Under the pieces are notes generated by a model. That model was not told where the DNA came from. It saw nothing but the letters and a program-made list of their open reading frames with translations, and did not search any database. From Clostridia bacterium (GTDB lineage Bacteria; Bacillota; Clostridia; Oscillospirales; Ruminococcaceae): 21,462 nucleotides of DNA. The stretch covers positions 1 through 21,462 of the forward strand of contig JAGKVC010000043.1 of the NCBI GenBank assembly GCA_021152595.1. Reading direction: 5' to 3'. Positions within the stretch are counted from its first letter, which is position 1, and each line of letters begins with the position of its first letter. Positions 7,669 through 16,005 of the stretch are shown piece after piece. A program made the position numbers and the translations under genes.

Positions 7669-7673
7669 GAAAA
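7649..7673. promoter_or_regulatory. Candidate operator over the rnlAB promoter
   Basis: TTTTCTTGA (7649-7657) and TCAAGAAAA (7665-7673) form a perfect 9-bp inverted repeat with a 7-nt spacer. It covers the -35 hexamer and part of the spacer of the rnlAB promoter. Its position is that of a repressor site. The binding factor is unknown; RnlAB itself or an XRE protein are possibilities. Confidence 0.6.
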
Positions 7674-7934
7674 AAACTGGATTGTAATACTTTGATGTGC
7701 AGACGTTCTAAATGAGACCTTGGTTTTCACTATCCTTTGTTGAGAATGACTATTAATCGAATTCTGCGTTTATGTAGTAAGCGTCAAACATCCCGCGCCT
7801 ATACTCCAATTGGAGAACCTGGTTAACCCCAATCTTCTGCAACATCATACGCTGGAATGCTGATATACATGATCGCTATGAAGGTTCATTTCGACAAACC
7901 GTCCATCCTTCTGTCAAGCAGTTATTAACTTGGC
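7674..7934. other. Intergenic region, no gene seen
   Basis: Between the end of the seven-gene operon and the rnlAB promoter. It holds two short perfect palindromes, CTCCAATTGGAG (7804-7815) and GGTTAACC (7821-7828), but no convincing terminator or open frame. Without a clear terminator, some read-through from the operon into rnlAB is possible. Confidence 0.5.
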
Positions 7935-8168
7935 TTACAGCAGATTATCAATCAACAATTTGATTAAACACCTTGCCGTTTCCTGATCCAACTGCAGCGA
8001 TTGACTGATTTTTTCAGGCTGCTGTCTTGTTGCTTTTCCATAGGTATCAAGCTGAAAATACTTTTTTCCGTCTTCCTCAAAGACCGTATATGTGGCACGG
8101 ACCTCGGTATGAACGCTATTGCGCTCTTTGTCTTCACGGGTAATATTCGCTTCGTTAAGTAATGCCAT
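7935..8168 (-). CDS. 77-aa protein of the dcm-vsr operon, unknown function
   Basis: A small acidic/basic mixed protein with the core EVRATYTVFEEDGKKYFQ at 22-39 and QLDTYGKATRQQPEKISQSL at about 39-58. There are no membrane segments or catalytic motifs. It is real: it overlaps the end of vsr by 14 nt, has AAGGAG 8 nt before its ATG, and continues the tight packing of the operon as its last gene. I recall similar short proteins beside Vsr or restriction genes, but no function is known to me. It could be a structural cofactor or a control protein of the system. Confidence 0.75.
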   Translation of the reverse strand: MALLNEANITREDKERNSVHTEVRATYTVFEEDGKKYFQLDTYGKATRQQPEKISQSLQLDQETARCLIKLLIDNLL

Positions 8169-8574
8169 TATTCTCGCTCCTTATTGAGTCCGCCAGCTTT
8201 TGAAGCTGCTCATCAGACACTTCACATTCCCAAATGACGATCACGCGCCATCCCATTGATTTCAGCTTCTGGTAATGCTCAGCATCTCGTTTTACATTGC
8301 CGTCGATTTTTTTGCTCCAATAATCGGTATTGCTTTTTGGCATAACGAACCTTGGGCAGTTGTGTTTATGCCAGAAGCAGCCGTTTACAAATACTGCGGT
8401 TTTATACTTTGGCAGTACAATATCCGGTTTGCCAGGGTATCGCTTGTCATTCTTGCGAAAGCGAAATCCGCACTTGTGCAAATATGACCGTACCTGCACC
8501 TCCGGCTTTGTATTATTCGATCTAATGCGAGACATATTGTAGCTGCGAACTTCTTTCGTATGATTATCTGCCAT
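8155..8574 (-). CDS. vsr: Very short patch repair (Vsr-type) endonuclease
   Basis: 139 aa, usual size for Vsr. The family signature is clear: MSRIRSNNTKPEVQVRSYLH at 14-33, then PGKPDIVLP with Asp51 (the catalytic Asp) and GCFWHKHNC at 65-73. Residues Cys66, His71, Cys73 and Cys117 occupy the structural zinc positions, and His69 matches the catalytic histidine. Position 64 is Asn where E. coli Vsr has His, a change I recall in other restriction-linked Vsr proteins. Vsr nicks next to T:G mismatches left by 5-methylcytosine deamination. It overlaps the methyltransferase gene by 11 nt, with AAGGA before the ATG. In this operon it may instead, or also, act as a restriction nickase. Confidence 0.93.
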   Translation of the reverse strand: MADNHTKEVRSYNMSRIRSNNTKPEVQVRSYLHKCGFRFRKNDKRYPGKPDIVLPKYKTAVFVNGCFWHKHNCPRFVMPKSNTDYWSKKIDGNVKRDAEHYQKLKSMGWRVIVIWECEVSDEQLQKLADSIRSENNGIT

Positions 8575-10234
8575 CGTTGTCCTTCTTTAGCAATTCTTTA
8601 ACTTGCTTTGCGATTGCTTTCGCCATAATCGGCGGAACTGCATTTCCAACCTGCTGATACTGCTGATCCTTTGAGCCGTAGAATCTAAAGCTGTCCGGAA
8701 ATGTTTGTAGCCGAGCTGCCTCTCGAATACTGATTGCACGGTCTAATCTGGGGTGTATCCACATGGACTTGCGGACGTTAACCACTGTTCCGCACGGTTC
8801 CTGATAATTTAATCTAAGATAGATGGTGTTTTGTGTCCTCTTAGGGTCTGTATAGGTATTAGACTTCATTTCCTCCGACAAAGCATGAAAGTTTTGCCCT
8901 TCTCTGATTGCTTTGAATCGGGATAATGCCGTCGGAGTAGTTTTTGTCACAATATGATTCCAAATGACGGCTGAATCTCTTAACTTATACAGAGGCCCGG
9001 TTCTGACCTTAACAGCAGGGACAGCACCATGATCCTCAGCAATATCATCAACTGTTGAGACCTTTTCGAGATCGGCGATCGCATCCTCCACTTTAGAATA
9101 ATCCTCTGGCTTAACTTTAGGCGCAGGAAGATCAGGCTCCTCGGAAATGCCTCTTTGGACACCAATAATAACAAACCTCATTCTTTTTTGCGGTGCTCCG
9201 TAATTAGCTGCGCAAAGCACATCGGATTTCAGCGCGTAATTATATGTATCAGACTGAAGTATCTTTGACAAATATTCAAATACGGCGAATGTACGCACAG
9301 AGATTTTTAATCCGCACTCAGTATTTACATCATCAATAACAATATGATTAGTGAGGATTTCCTTCATTCGGCTTAACATTCGCTGAATCATAAGAGCGGG
9401 TTCAATTGATTCACGGATCTTCGCAAGGTTCAGGGTCTGTTCAAAATAATTCAAAATGCATTTGCATGCCCGAAGTGATTCACACACAATAGGATTATCG
9501 GAATTAGCCTCAGCTGAATTAAAATAAGACGTGATTGCTTTATAAATCCTGCTTTTATGCTTTTCTAATGTGGTTTGAAGTTTTGCCGCGTTTTTGGAGA
9601 ACTTATAGATAACTCTTAATTCTGTCTGGAGAGCATCCGGCCATTCATACTGTTCGATTTTTTCAAGGTCGCCGATATACGCCTCAGCACCTTCAAAATA
9701 GAACTGTTCGTCCAGTAAAATCAGCGAGTCGTCACGAGTTTCTATTCCATAGCGCTCAACAGCCTCCACGTCGCCCTGTTCCAAATAGAATCGGTGGACA
9801 TCCGATTTCAGCATACTGACGTTTTCCATGACAAACGCTTTAGGCCGCAGCTCAGTGATTGCCCGAATATATTGTTTAACCAATTTATTATTCAGATTTA
9901 TAGCAGCATACCTTTGTCTGTTAGCATTTGAAAAGCCTTGGCAGGGCGGACCGCCAATTACAACATCGATAGGACCGTATAGCCGTTGTATTTCTTGATA
10001 ATCGGCAGTACAAACATCGCCGTATACGTCTGTCCCCGGATGGTTTTTTCTATATGTCTCCTGCATATATGGGTTGTTCTCAAATGCAGCCCGTATATTA
10101 AACCGTATATTTCCCTTTATTTGCTTAAAGCCTAAACTCAAGCCTCCGGCTCCGGCAAACAGATCAACAGTGTTATATTCTTTTATTTTTTTCTTTTCAG
10201 ACGCAGATTGATTTCTCTTTGACTTCTTACTCAT
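8564..10234 (-). CDS. dcm: C5-cytosine DNA methyltransferase
   Basis: 556 aa from the ATG at 10234, which has GAAGG 8 nt upstream and overlaps the AIPR stop codon by 8 nt. An in-frame ATG at 10273 lies deeper in the upstream gene and is less likely. Motif I DLFAGAGGLSLGF is at 24-36, motif IV GGPPCQGF at 94-101 with catalytic Cys98, motif VI ENV at 137-139, motif VIII QKRMRF at 349-354, motif IX around RLQTFPDSF at 508-516 and motif X QVGNAVPP at 528-535. The distance from motif VI to VIII, about 210 residues, is far larger than the roughly 40 of M.HhaI, so there is an insert of about 160 aa. It should protect host DNA by 5-methylcytosine; the recognition site cannot be read from sequence. 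Confidence 0.95.
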   Translation of the reverse strand: MSKKSKRNQSASEKKKIKEYNTVDLFAGAGGLSLGFKQIKGNIRFNIRAAFENNPYMQETYRKNHPGTDVYGDVCTADYQEIQRLYGPIDVVIGGPPCQGFSNANRQRYAAINLNNKLVKQYIRAITELRPKAFVMENVSMLKSDVHRFYLEQGDVEAVERYGIETRDDSLILLDEQFYFEGAEAYIGDLEKIEQYEWPDALQTELRVIYKFSKNAAKLQTTLEKHKSRIYKAITSYFNSAEANSDNPIVCESLRACKCILNYFEQTLNLAKIRESIEPALMIQRMLSRMKEILTNHIVIDDVNTECGLKISVRTFAVFEYLSKILQSDTYNYALKSDVLCAANYGAPQKRMRFVIIGVQRGISEEPDLPAPKVKPEDYSKVEDAIADLEKVSTVDDIAEDHGAVPAVKVRTGPLYKLRDSAVIWNHIVTKTTPTALSRFKAIREGQNFHALSEEMKSNTYTDPKRTQNTIYLRLNYQEPCGTVVNVRKSMWIHPRLDRAISIREAARLQTFPDSFRFYGSKDQQYQQVGNAVPPIMAKAIAKQVKELLKKDNDGR

Positions 10235-12308
10235 CCTTAAATCCTTCGTTTCTTGCTTTTTCAAGAAGTGCAAGCAATCTCTTGCTTTCTACAGAATTTG
10301 GCAGTTTCAATGGTATTTGGCAGGCTTTTTTCAATGCTTGCTGATCTCTCATTTCGATCAGACGATGCATAACTGCAAATTCTGTGAGTTTTTTCCAGAA
10401 CTCTGCCGGGTATTTTACTACTTCCGCTTCGGCATTGATATCGTTTGTCATGCGCTGGTCTTTTTTTGCCTGCTTTTCAGCAGCTTTCGCTAATCCGTTA
10501 TCCGTAAGGCAAATTTCAAGTTCTTCCGGCAAGGAGATCGAGAGCTTCTTTACGCCATCCCAGCACTCTTGCTTTTTACACCACTGTGTAACGTTAATAA
10601 TACGCCGCTCAGGATCAGTAATCTGGAAGAATACTTTTTCTGAGATTTCCAGAAGGCACTTTTGGACTATTTCCGGCAAATCTTGTTTATTCCAAATCAA
10701 AATTAAATCGAAATCATTTCCGGTGAACTGCTTAATAACAAGATGATGGAATAGTGCAATGGTATAGTAAATGATGTTTGCACGATAACCGCCTTCATAC
10801 CACGGCAGCTTAGGAATTTGCTTCTCTAAGAATTGGAACATCAACAAAAGCGCAGCAGTTGACTCGAAGTATCGCTCATTAAACTTCGTGTCGTCTTTCT
10901 CCCACATATCGTCAATCCATTCAGCAAAAGCATTAAAATTTGTCTGAGCACCGCGGCTGACAGTATGAGGATTCATAAGCCATGTGTTTTGCACTTTCGC
11001 TAAGTCGGTCTTTTTTATAACCTTGTTTTTAGGGTGCTGAAGCGCAAATTGACGCTTTTTAGCAGGGGTAAGATGCATTTGTTCCTGCAAATACTGACCT
11101 CTTGCTCGTTCGTAGAACCATTTGGTTTCGTATTGAGCTCCATCTGTTGCGGGAGCAAACAGTCTTCTGGATATAGTTTCCATTCGTCTGTGAAATGGGT
11201 GGCTGGCAAAGAAATCGGCATCACTGACCTTATTCTGGCTGTTGGACGATCGGGAAATATTGCGAATTAGGGTATCCGTGTCATCCTGTGACGCAGTTGT
11301 AGCAATTTCAGTCAGCTTCATTTGCACGAATACTTCGTCGAGCTTCGCTTTATCTCTGAATCTGGCGTTTGAGATCGACGCTGTAGTCTGACCTCCGTTA
11401 ATGATCTGAAAATCCCGCGCAAACGTTATAAATCTGCCATGATCGGTATCTTCGACCTTCACATCCAGTGCAGTCGCAGAAATACCATTATTGAAAGCAA
11501 AAAACATTTTCGGTTCTTTCAGCAGCGTAGTGCGGATCTGTTTGTTCACGGCGACTTTTGTCGAGAGAAAGGAGCGCACGTTTCCTTCGAGCAAGCGGCT
11601 GCCATATTTATCATAAATGTCAGCTAATACACACCCCGGAATAATGCCTAAATAGCTGGTATAGTTTTCAGAAGCCGCACTGCTGGCCTCAATGCAGGGA
11701 ATTCCTTCCTCACAAAAGTCCAAAAAGTTGAGCTCTACAACCTGTCGGCTCAGATCTGAGCAGCACACTCGATACAATCTCTCAATATCCCAGATTTGCC
11801 CTTCAACCGGCAGATCTTCATAGTTATCGAGTTCGATGCTCTTGATTAAAGAGCTCATGTCTGCATCAGTGAAAATCAGCAGCTTAAACTTTCGTATCCG
11901 TGTGCTGTTGTAGCGCATGAGGTCGATCAAATCCGCACAAGGGGTGCTCATTTCAATTTCTTCATGGAGTTTTGATTTGAGCGCCATGTCGATAAAAAGT
12001 CTTAGCTGTCCAAACAGGCGGTTAGCGGCAGCATTCGTGATCGTGCTGTCTTCAAACGAACCGCTGTAATCAGCAATGATTAAGTAAAGCGTATTATCGA
12101 ATTCGTCGAAATTATAACCATCTACTCGATACTTGCGATTGCTCTTAGTACCTGTATAAAATGACGGCTGAAAATCTGACAGCACTTCTGAATCGATTAA
12201 GTACTGCGCCATTTCATTCACGAATGCGGCACATGAGCCTTCACCGGAAACAGCAGCTGCTGCTTTCACTCCCGTGAGAAAGTCTTGCTTAAATTCCAGC
12301 GAATCCAT
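10227..12308 (-). CDS. AIPR family protein (abortive phage infection type)
   Basis: 693 aa. The AIPR-domain hallmarks are FFAFNNGISATA at about 269-280, FQIINGGQTTASI at 300-312, and a conserved RNISRSSNSQNKVSDADF run at 349-366. The N-terminal part (about 60-85: YRVDGYNFDEF followed by LYLIIADYSG) has the layout of a PD-(D/E)XK core but with Asp-Tyr where Glu-x-Lys would be expected, so it may be a degenerate nuclease domain. GGAGG lies 7 nt before the ATG, 12 nt after the stop of the DUF4420 gene. AIPR proteins are named for an abortive-infection protein and recur in restriction-linked operons; the biochemical role is not established to my knowledge. It is the core non-enzymatic-looking subunit here. 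Confidence 0.88.
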   Translation of the reverse strand: MDSLEFKQDFLTGVKAAAAVSGEGSCAAFVNEMAQYLIDSEVLSDFQPSFYTGTKSNRKYRVDGYNFDEFDNTLYLIIADYSGSFEDSTITNAAANRLFGQLRLFIDMALKSKLHEEIEMSTPCADLIDLMRYNSTRIRKFKLLIFTDADMSSLIKSIELDNYEDLPVEGQIWDIERLYRVCCSDLSRQVVELNFLDFCEEGIPCIEASSAASENYTSYLGIIPGCVLADIYDKYGSRLLEGNVRSFLSTKVAVNKQIRTTLLKEPKMFFAFNNGISATALDVKVEDTDHGRFITFARDFQIINGGQTTASISNARFRDKAKLDEVFVQMKLTEIATTASQDDTDTLIRNISRSSNSQNKVSDADFFASHPFHRRMETISRRLFAPATDGAQYETKWFYERARGQYLQEQMHLTPAKKRQFALQHPKNKVIKKTDLAKVQNTWLMNPHTVSRGAQTNFNAFAEWIDDMWEKDDTKFNERYFESTAALLLMFQFLEKQIPKLPWYEGGYRANIIYYTIALFHHLVIKQFTGNDFDLILIWNKQDLPEIVQKCLLEISEKVFFQITDPERRIINVTQWCKKQECWDGVKKLSISLPEELEICLTDNGLAKAAEKQAKKDQRMTNDINAEAEVVKYPAEFWKKLTEFAVMHRLIEMRDQQALKKACQIPLKLPNSVESKRLLALLEKARNEGFKDE

Positions 12309-12320
12309 TATAACGCCTCC

Positions 12321-13256
12321 TTACTTTTTCCATTGAGCCAAACTTGATATACTAATAGAATAGCTGCATTGCGTAATCGGAGAAGGCAATGCTGACCGCT
12401 TTATACGAGGAAAACTGCTGGTCACACTATATGCCTCTGTGCCGGCGATGTAATAATACTGCTGATCATACTCTGGTAAATCCATATATCCTGCACTGCT
12501 CAGCTTTGCATGGAAAGCATCCGCAGCAGCGTAATTGCTTTGCAGCAGAGATAATACCGATTCAACCATTTTTTTGAGCGTAACACCATTCGGTTTTGTA
12601 TCAGCACATTTATCGGCCCGAACTACAATCAGCTCGCCATCCGCGTCATTGTCCAGCTGTTCAATAGAGGAAATGCTGATTTCAGAAGAAGATAAACCCG
12701 TGGTTTTGATCTCATGCCATCCATCTTGATACTGAAAATCCTGATCAGCACCTTCCGGTCCAACCCAGCCAGCTATAGCATCTGCTGGATTCATTCCTGA
12801 TTGAAGTTTATTTCGCAGATAGTAGAGTTCTCCGATCAGTCCTTTTTGTGCAGCGCTGCTCATCAATGCGCTGCGCTGATGCTCAAGCAGCTTAATCCAT
12901 TGCCTATATCTTCCGATCACGCGAATAAGCGCATTCGCTGGAGTTTGTTCGGTGCTGGAATAGCGAATAATATCGCCGCACATTGTTATATATACTTCCT
13001 CCATTTCTCTGGAGACAAGTATAAAGGCAATTGCATACTTTCCGTCTTGCCGCTGTGCGCAGTTAAACACAATACTTTTCAGCGATTCTACATTTTTGAC
13101 AGGCGAATCACTGATAAGAATTACTGCTTTCTGTGTCGGCGCATAGTAACCTACATACCATTCCAACGGATGCTGGACAGACAGCTGCACAGTTGAGCCA
13201 TTATACGGCTGAACGCGATTCCACGCCTCATGAAGCTGTTTTTCATAATCATTCAT
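12321..13256 (-). CDS. PD-(D/E)XK motif protein (DUF4420 family)
   Basis: 311 aa. The nuclease core is visible: GLIGELYYL at 139-147 (Glu143), then PEGADQDFQYQDGWHEIKTT at 167-186 with Asp171 and the Glu182-x-Lys184 motif. This arrangement is that of restriction-type PD-(D/E)XK nucleases, and it is the best candidate for the DNA-cutting subunit of the operon. The ATG at 13256 has GAGGA about 8 nt upstream and overlaps the Z1 stop by 8 nt; an upstream in-frame start at 13271 is less well placed. The nuclease assignment is motif-based; substrate and cut pattern are unknown. Confidence 0.85.
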   Translation of the reverse strand: MNDYEKQLHEAWNRVQPYNGSTVQLSVQHPLEWYVGYYAPTQKAVILISDSPVKNVESLKSIVFNCAQRQDGKYAIAFILVSREMEEVYITMCGDIIRYSSTEQTPANALIRVIGRYRQWIKLLEHQRSALMSSAAQKGLIGELYYLRNKLQSGMNPADAIAGWVGPEGADQDFQYQDGWHEIKTTGLSSSEISISSIEQLDNDADGELIVVRADKCADTKPNGVTLKKMVESVLSLLQSNYAAADAFHAKLSSAGYMDLPEYDQQYYYIAGTEAYSVTSSFPRIKRSALPSPITQCSYSISISSLAQWKK

Positions 13257-16005
13257 CGTCGTAATCCTCATCAGGTGCGATCCAGTTTTCCAACTCGATC
13301 ATATTTGCCATGTAAGTCACGGTACGATTGCCATGTTTGTTTTTCGGAATGCCAACACCGATTGCGTACAAATAATCCGGTATTTGATATGTCGGATCAT
13401 CAGAATCAATCACATCGCCAACCTCAATGATGTGCAGCATGAGAATAGGCGGACGCTTTTCAATTAAATACGCAGAATCAGGGACATTCTTCTTTTCTGT
13501 TGTGCTCCTGAAATCATTGGCAGCTTCTTCAATTTCCTCTTTTGTCAAGCCAATTTTCGTACAGCCTCCGGAGCCGACTCTCACCTTTGTGCCGTTGATG
13601 TAAATGCTTCTGTTCTTGACAGACACCTTTCTCCTTGCTGTATGGGAAAGGACGATCTCTGAATCTCCGCATTGCAGGGGTTCGGAATATGCAGCGCCTT
13701 CACCGCTGGAAATCAGAACTACATCCCATTCATCGCCGGAATGATAGGTTTCCGTATACTCTGCCAGTGCACGTCCATTAAAGCTGAGGTGCCACGGATG
13801 TGTTTCAAAGTCTCGGAGGAATTGTGCGACAGCGGTGCCGGATACATGCTCCCAAAAGTAATGACCATGCGTCCGTTCAACATCGGAAGGCAGCCTTGTT
13901 CCCATATCATCCAGATTCGCAATAAATGCTTTGAAGACTTTTTTGTTTTCTTCAAGAATGACCGGTGCCGATTTTAAGCGCGGTGTTTCCAACAAATGGC
14001 CGGAAACAGATACAGGCTGATTCAGTTGAGTAGCAGTACGCATTTTGTTGCGGGCAGTAACGATCAGTGTGCCGGGATCCTGCCGCACTTTCAAGCCAAA
14101 ATCACGCGGCTTCTGATGTGCATTGCGCATAGCAGCGATCTCGTCTTTCAGTTCCTCGGCAGCTCTTGTGATTTGCCCATACCAATCCATCGCATCCAGC
14201 GTCAGCCAGATTTTTACCAGGTCACCATAGTTGGGCCGATACCCAAACCAGCGCCCCATTTGCATGAGTGTATCATACATCTGCGTATTGCGGCAGAAAT
14301 ACGAAACACACAGTCCTTCCAAGGTCAATCCTCTGGACATACTATTTCCGCCAACGGCGATTACGCGCAGTCCATCCTCAATGTGAGCATAATAGTCCAA
14401 GCTGGCAGCACCTGTTTTGCTGTTTACAGCGCGAACACAAACGGGTTCCGCAGCTTCCCATAAATAATCATGCAGGATAGTCTGCCATGAAGCACCAGAA
14501 ATCGAGGACAGTCCATACTTATCCCATATCTCATGAAGCATATGAATATGACGCAGCTGCTCTGCTTTGTCAAGCGGCAATTTTGAATAGTTTCGCAATT
14601 CAGATTGAACTCGGACCAGCCATTCATTATAGATCTCTGCGATTTGCCCCTGAACATCGGTATAATGGCTCACATGTACCATCATTGTGCGATGTGTGCC
14701 TCTGTCTTCACGATAATCACGAATAGCATTTACCAGCAGGAAGTAATATGCTGCTTCATACATATCTGCCGGCAGATCATCGACAATCAAGTCCTTTTTG
14801 TGCTTTGCTGGAATATATACCTCTTTGGCATCCTGATCGATTTCCTCAAGCATAAAGCTGGAATCACTGTTTTCACCAAAGATTCGCTCCGCACCAATAT
14901 AATTGGTCGGCGGCTTCAATGTATAGATAAAGTCAGCCGGGAATAGATCTTCGTCAATTGTTGGATCAATGAAAATATTTGCAAAAGGCGTCGCGGTAAT
15001 ACCGAGGTATGTTACGCGCTGGAACATACCTAACAGCGTTCGAATACTTGCGTTAATAGCTGTCGGATCAGAATCCGCATCTTTGGTGTTGACGGATGCG
15101 TTATCTGCTTCATCATCAATCAGCAGCAGCGGAAGATCTGCTATCTTGCCGTTCGCATTCAAAGTGTTATTCTTTTTCAGCCAAGTAATCAAGTTGTTCA
15201 GAATACGCTTGTTTTTCTTTATTACAAGCAAAACCGGACAATTGACACTATCGAGACTGAGGTTATTGCTGCGCAGAATGCCGCTGTCAAAATCTTTGCT
15301 CACAGAAGTAAATGAAGCGATCTTTTTGGAGGCATCCGCAGGCCCGCTGTACTTTCCAACGCCGACAGGGAAGTTTTTAGCTTCTTCTGCGGCTTTGGGA
15401 TCCAGAAAGTACTCACTCTTTCTTCCTGCAAATTCTGCATCCAATCGTTCCTGCGTCTGCTGACGCAGGTTTTCCATCATACCGGCAAGCACAATAATCA
15501 AACGGTAGCCGGTATCAGCAGCCTTATTGCAGATGGCAGTGTAATTTGCAGTCTTTCCTGACTGTACATCACCTAATACCAGTCCTCTAATAGAGAAAGC
15601 CTCCTGCGAAGGATCGCCGCAGAGGTCAAGGATTTCCTCTGCGACTTGACTCAATGAAGCGGTAACACGCGGATTCCAATGTTTCGCTTCTTCCAGATAA
15701 CGCTTATAACGATTCCAAAAATAGAAATCAAATTGAGATTTTTTTGCCGGAAGCCAGGATTGATGCCCGTTATTGCGGTCTTGAATAAAAACACCTATAT
15801 CCATTTGAACGGCAATGCGTTCTCTCAGACGCCGCTTAATTCCTTCAAATTCTTCGTCAGAAACAGAACACGTTTGGGAAAGAGCTTTGCGAAATTCTGC
15901 TGTCTTGTCATTAAACTCTGTTTCAGTAGGCGGGATGGTCGGATAAGCCGCATTTACACCAGCAGAGATCATGTTTTCAAGGATATCACACTTGGTTGAA
16001 TTCAT
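13249..16005 (-). CDS. Z1 domain-containing helicase-like NTPase
   Basis: 918 aa. Superfamily II-like motifs are all present: Walker A GDVQSGKT at 145-152, Walker B LLLIDDEAD at about 293-301, GITATPFAN at 335-343, RGLTLEG at 558-564, and the motif VI/arginine-finger stretch QMGRWFGYR at 582-590. Z1 proteins accompany GHKL ATPases in restriction-like neighbourhoods and are thought to act as DNA-dependent motors or switches. The start codon overlaps the stop of the GHKL gene (ATGA, 4 nt), with AAGGAG 11 nt upstream. The length and complete motifs argue for an active NTPase. Whether it translocates DNA or remodels the nuclease complex is inference. Confidence 0.92.
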   Translation of the reverse strand: MNSTKCDILENMISAGVNAAYPTIPPTETEFNDKTAEFRKALSQTCSVSDEEFEGIKRRLRERIAVQMDIGVFIQDRNNGHQSWLPAKKSQFDFYFWNRYKRYLEEAKHWNPRVTASLSQVAEEILDLCGDPSQEAFSIRGLVLGDVQSGKTANYTAICNKAADTGYRLIIVLAGMMENLRQQTQERLDAEFAGRKSEYFLDPKAAEEAKNFPVGVGKYSGPADASKKIASFTSVSKDFDSGILRSNNLSLDSVNCPVLLVIKKNKRILNNLITWLKKNNTLNANGKIADLPLLLIDDEADNASVNTKDADSDPTAINASIRTLLGMFQRVTYLGITATPFANIFIDPTIDEDLFPADFIYTLKPPTNYIGAERIFGENSDSSFMLEEIDQDAKEVYIPAKHKKDLIVDDLPADMYEAAYYFLLVNAIRDYREDRGTHRTMMVHVSHYTDVQGQIAEIYNEWLVRVQSELRNYSKLPLDKAEQLRHIHMLHEIWDKYGLSSISGASWQTILHDYLWEAAEPVCVRAVNSKTGAASLDYYAHIEDGLRVIAVGGNSMSRGLTLEGLCVSYFCRNTQMYDTLMQMGRWFGYRPNYGDLVKIWLTLDAMDWYGQITRAAEELKDEIAAMRNAHQKPRDFGLKVRQDPGTLIVTARNKMRTATQLNQPVSVSGHLLETPRLKSAPVILEENKKVFKAFIANLDDMGTRLPSDVERTHGHYFWEHVSGTAVAQFLRDFETHPWHLSFNGRALAEYTETYHSGDEWDVVLISSGEGAAYSEPLQCGDSEIVLSHTARRKVSVKNRSIYINGTKVRVGSGGCTKIGLTKEEIEEAANDFRSTTEKKNVPDSAYLIEKRPPILMLHIIEVGDVIDSDDPTYQIPDYLYAIGVGIPKNKHGNRTVTYMANMIELENWIAPDEDYDDE

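Noticed and set aside
7804..7828. Palindromes CTCCAATTGGAG and GGTTAACC
   Set aside because: They are short, and there is no adjacent promoter or gene start for them to control; chance is a sufficient explanation.
13996..14463. 155-codon plus-strand frame opposite the Z1 gene
   Set aside because: It is a shadow of a strongly supported gene whose motifs are intact on the minus strand.
14969..15463. 164-codon plus-strand frame opposite the Z1 gene
   Set aside because: Antisense to the Z1 Walker A/B region, with no ribosome site and a composition typical of a complementary-strand frame.
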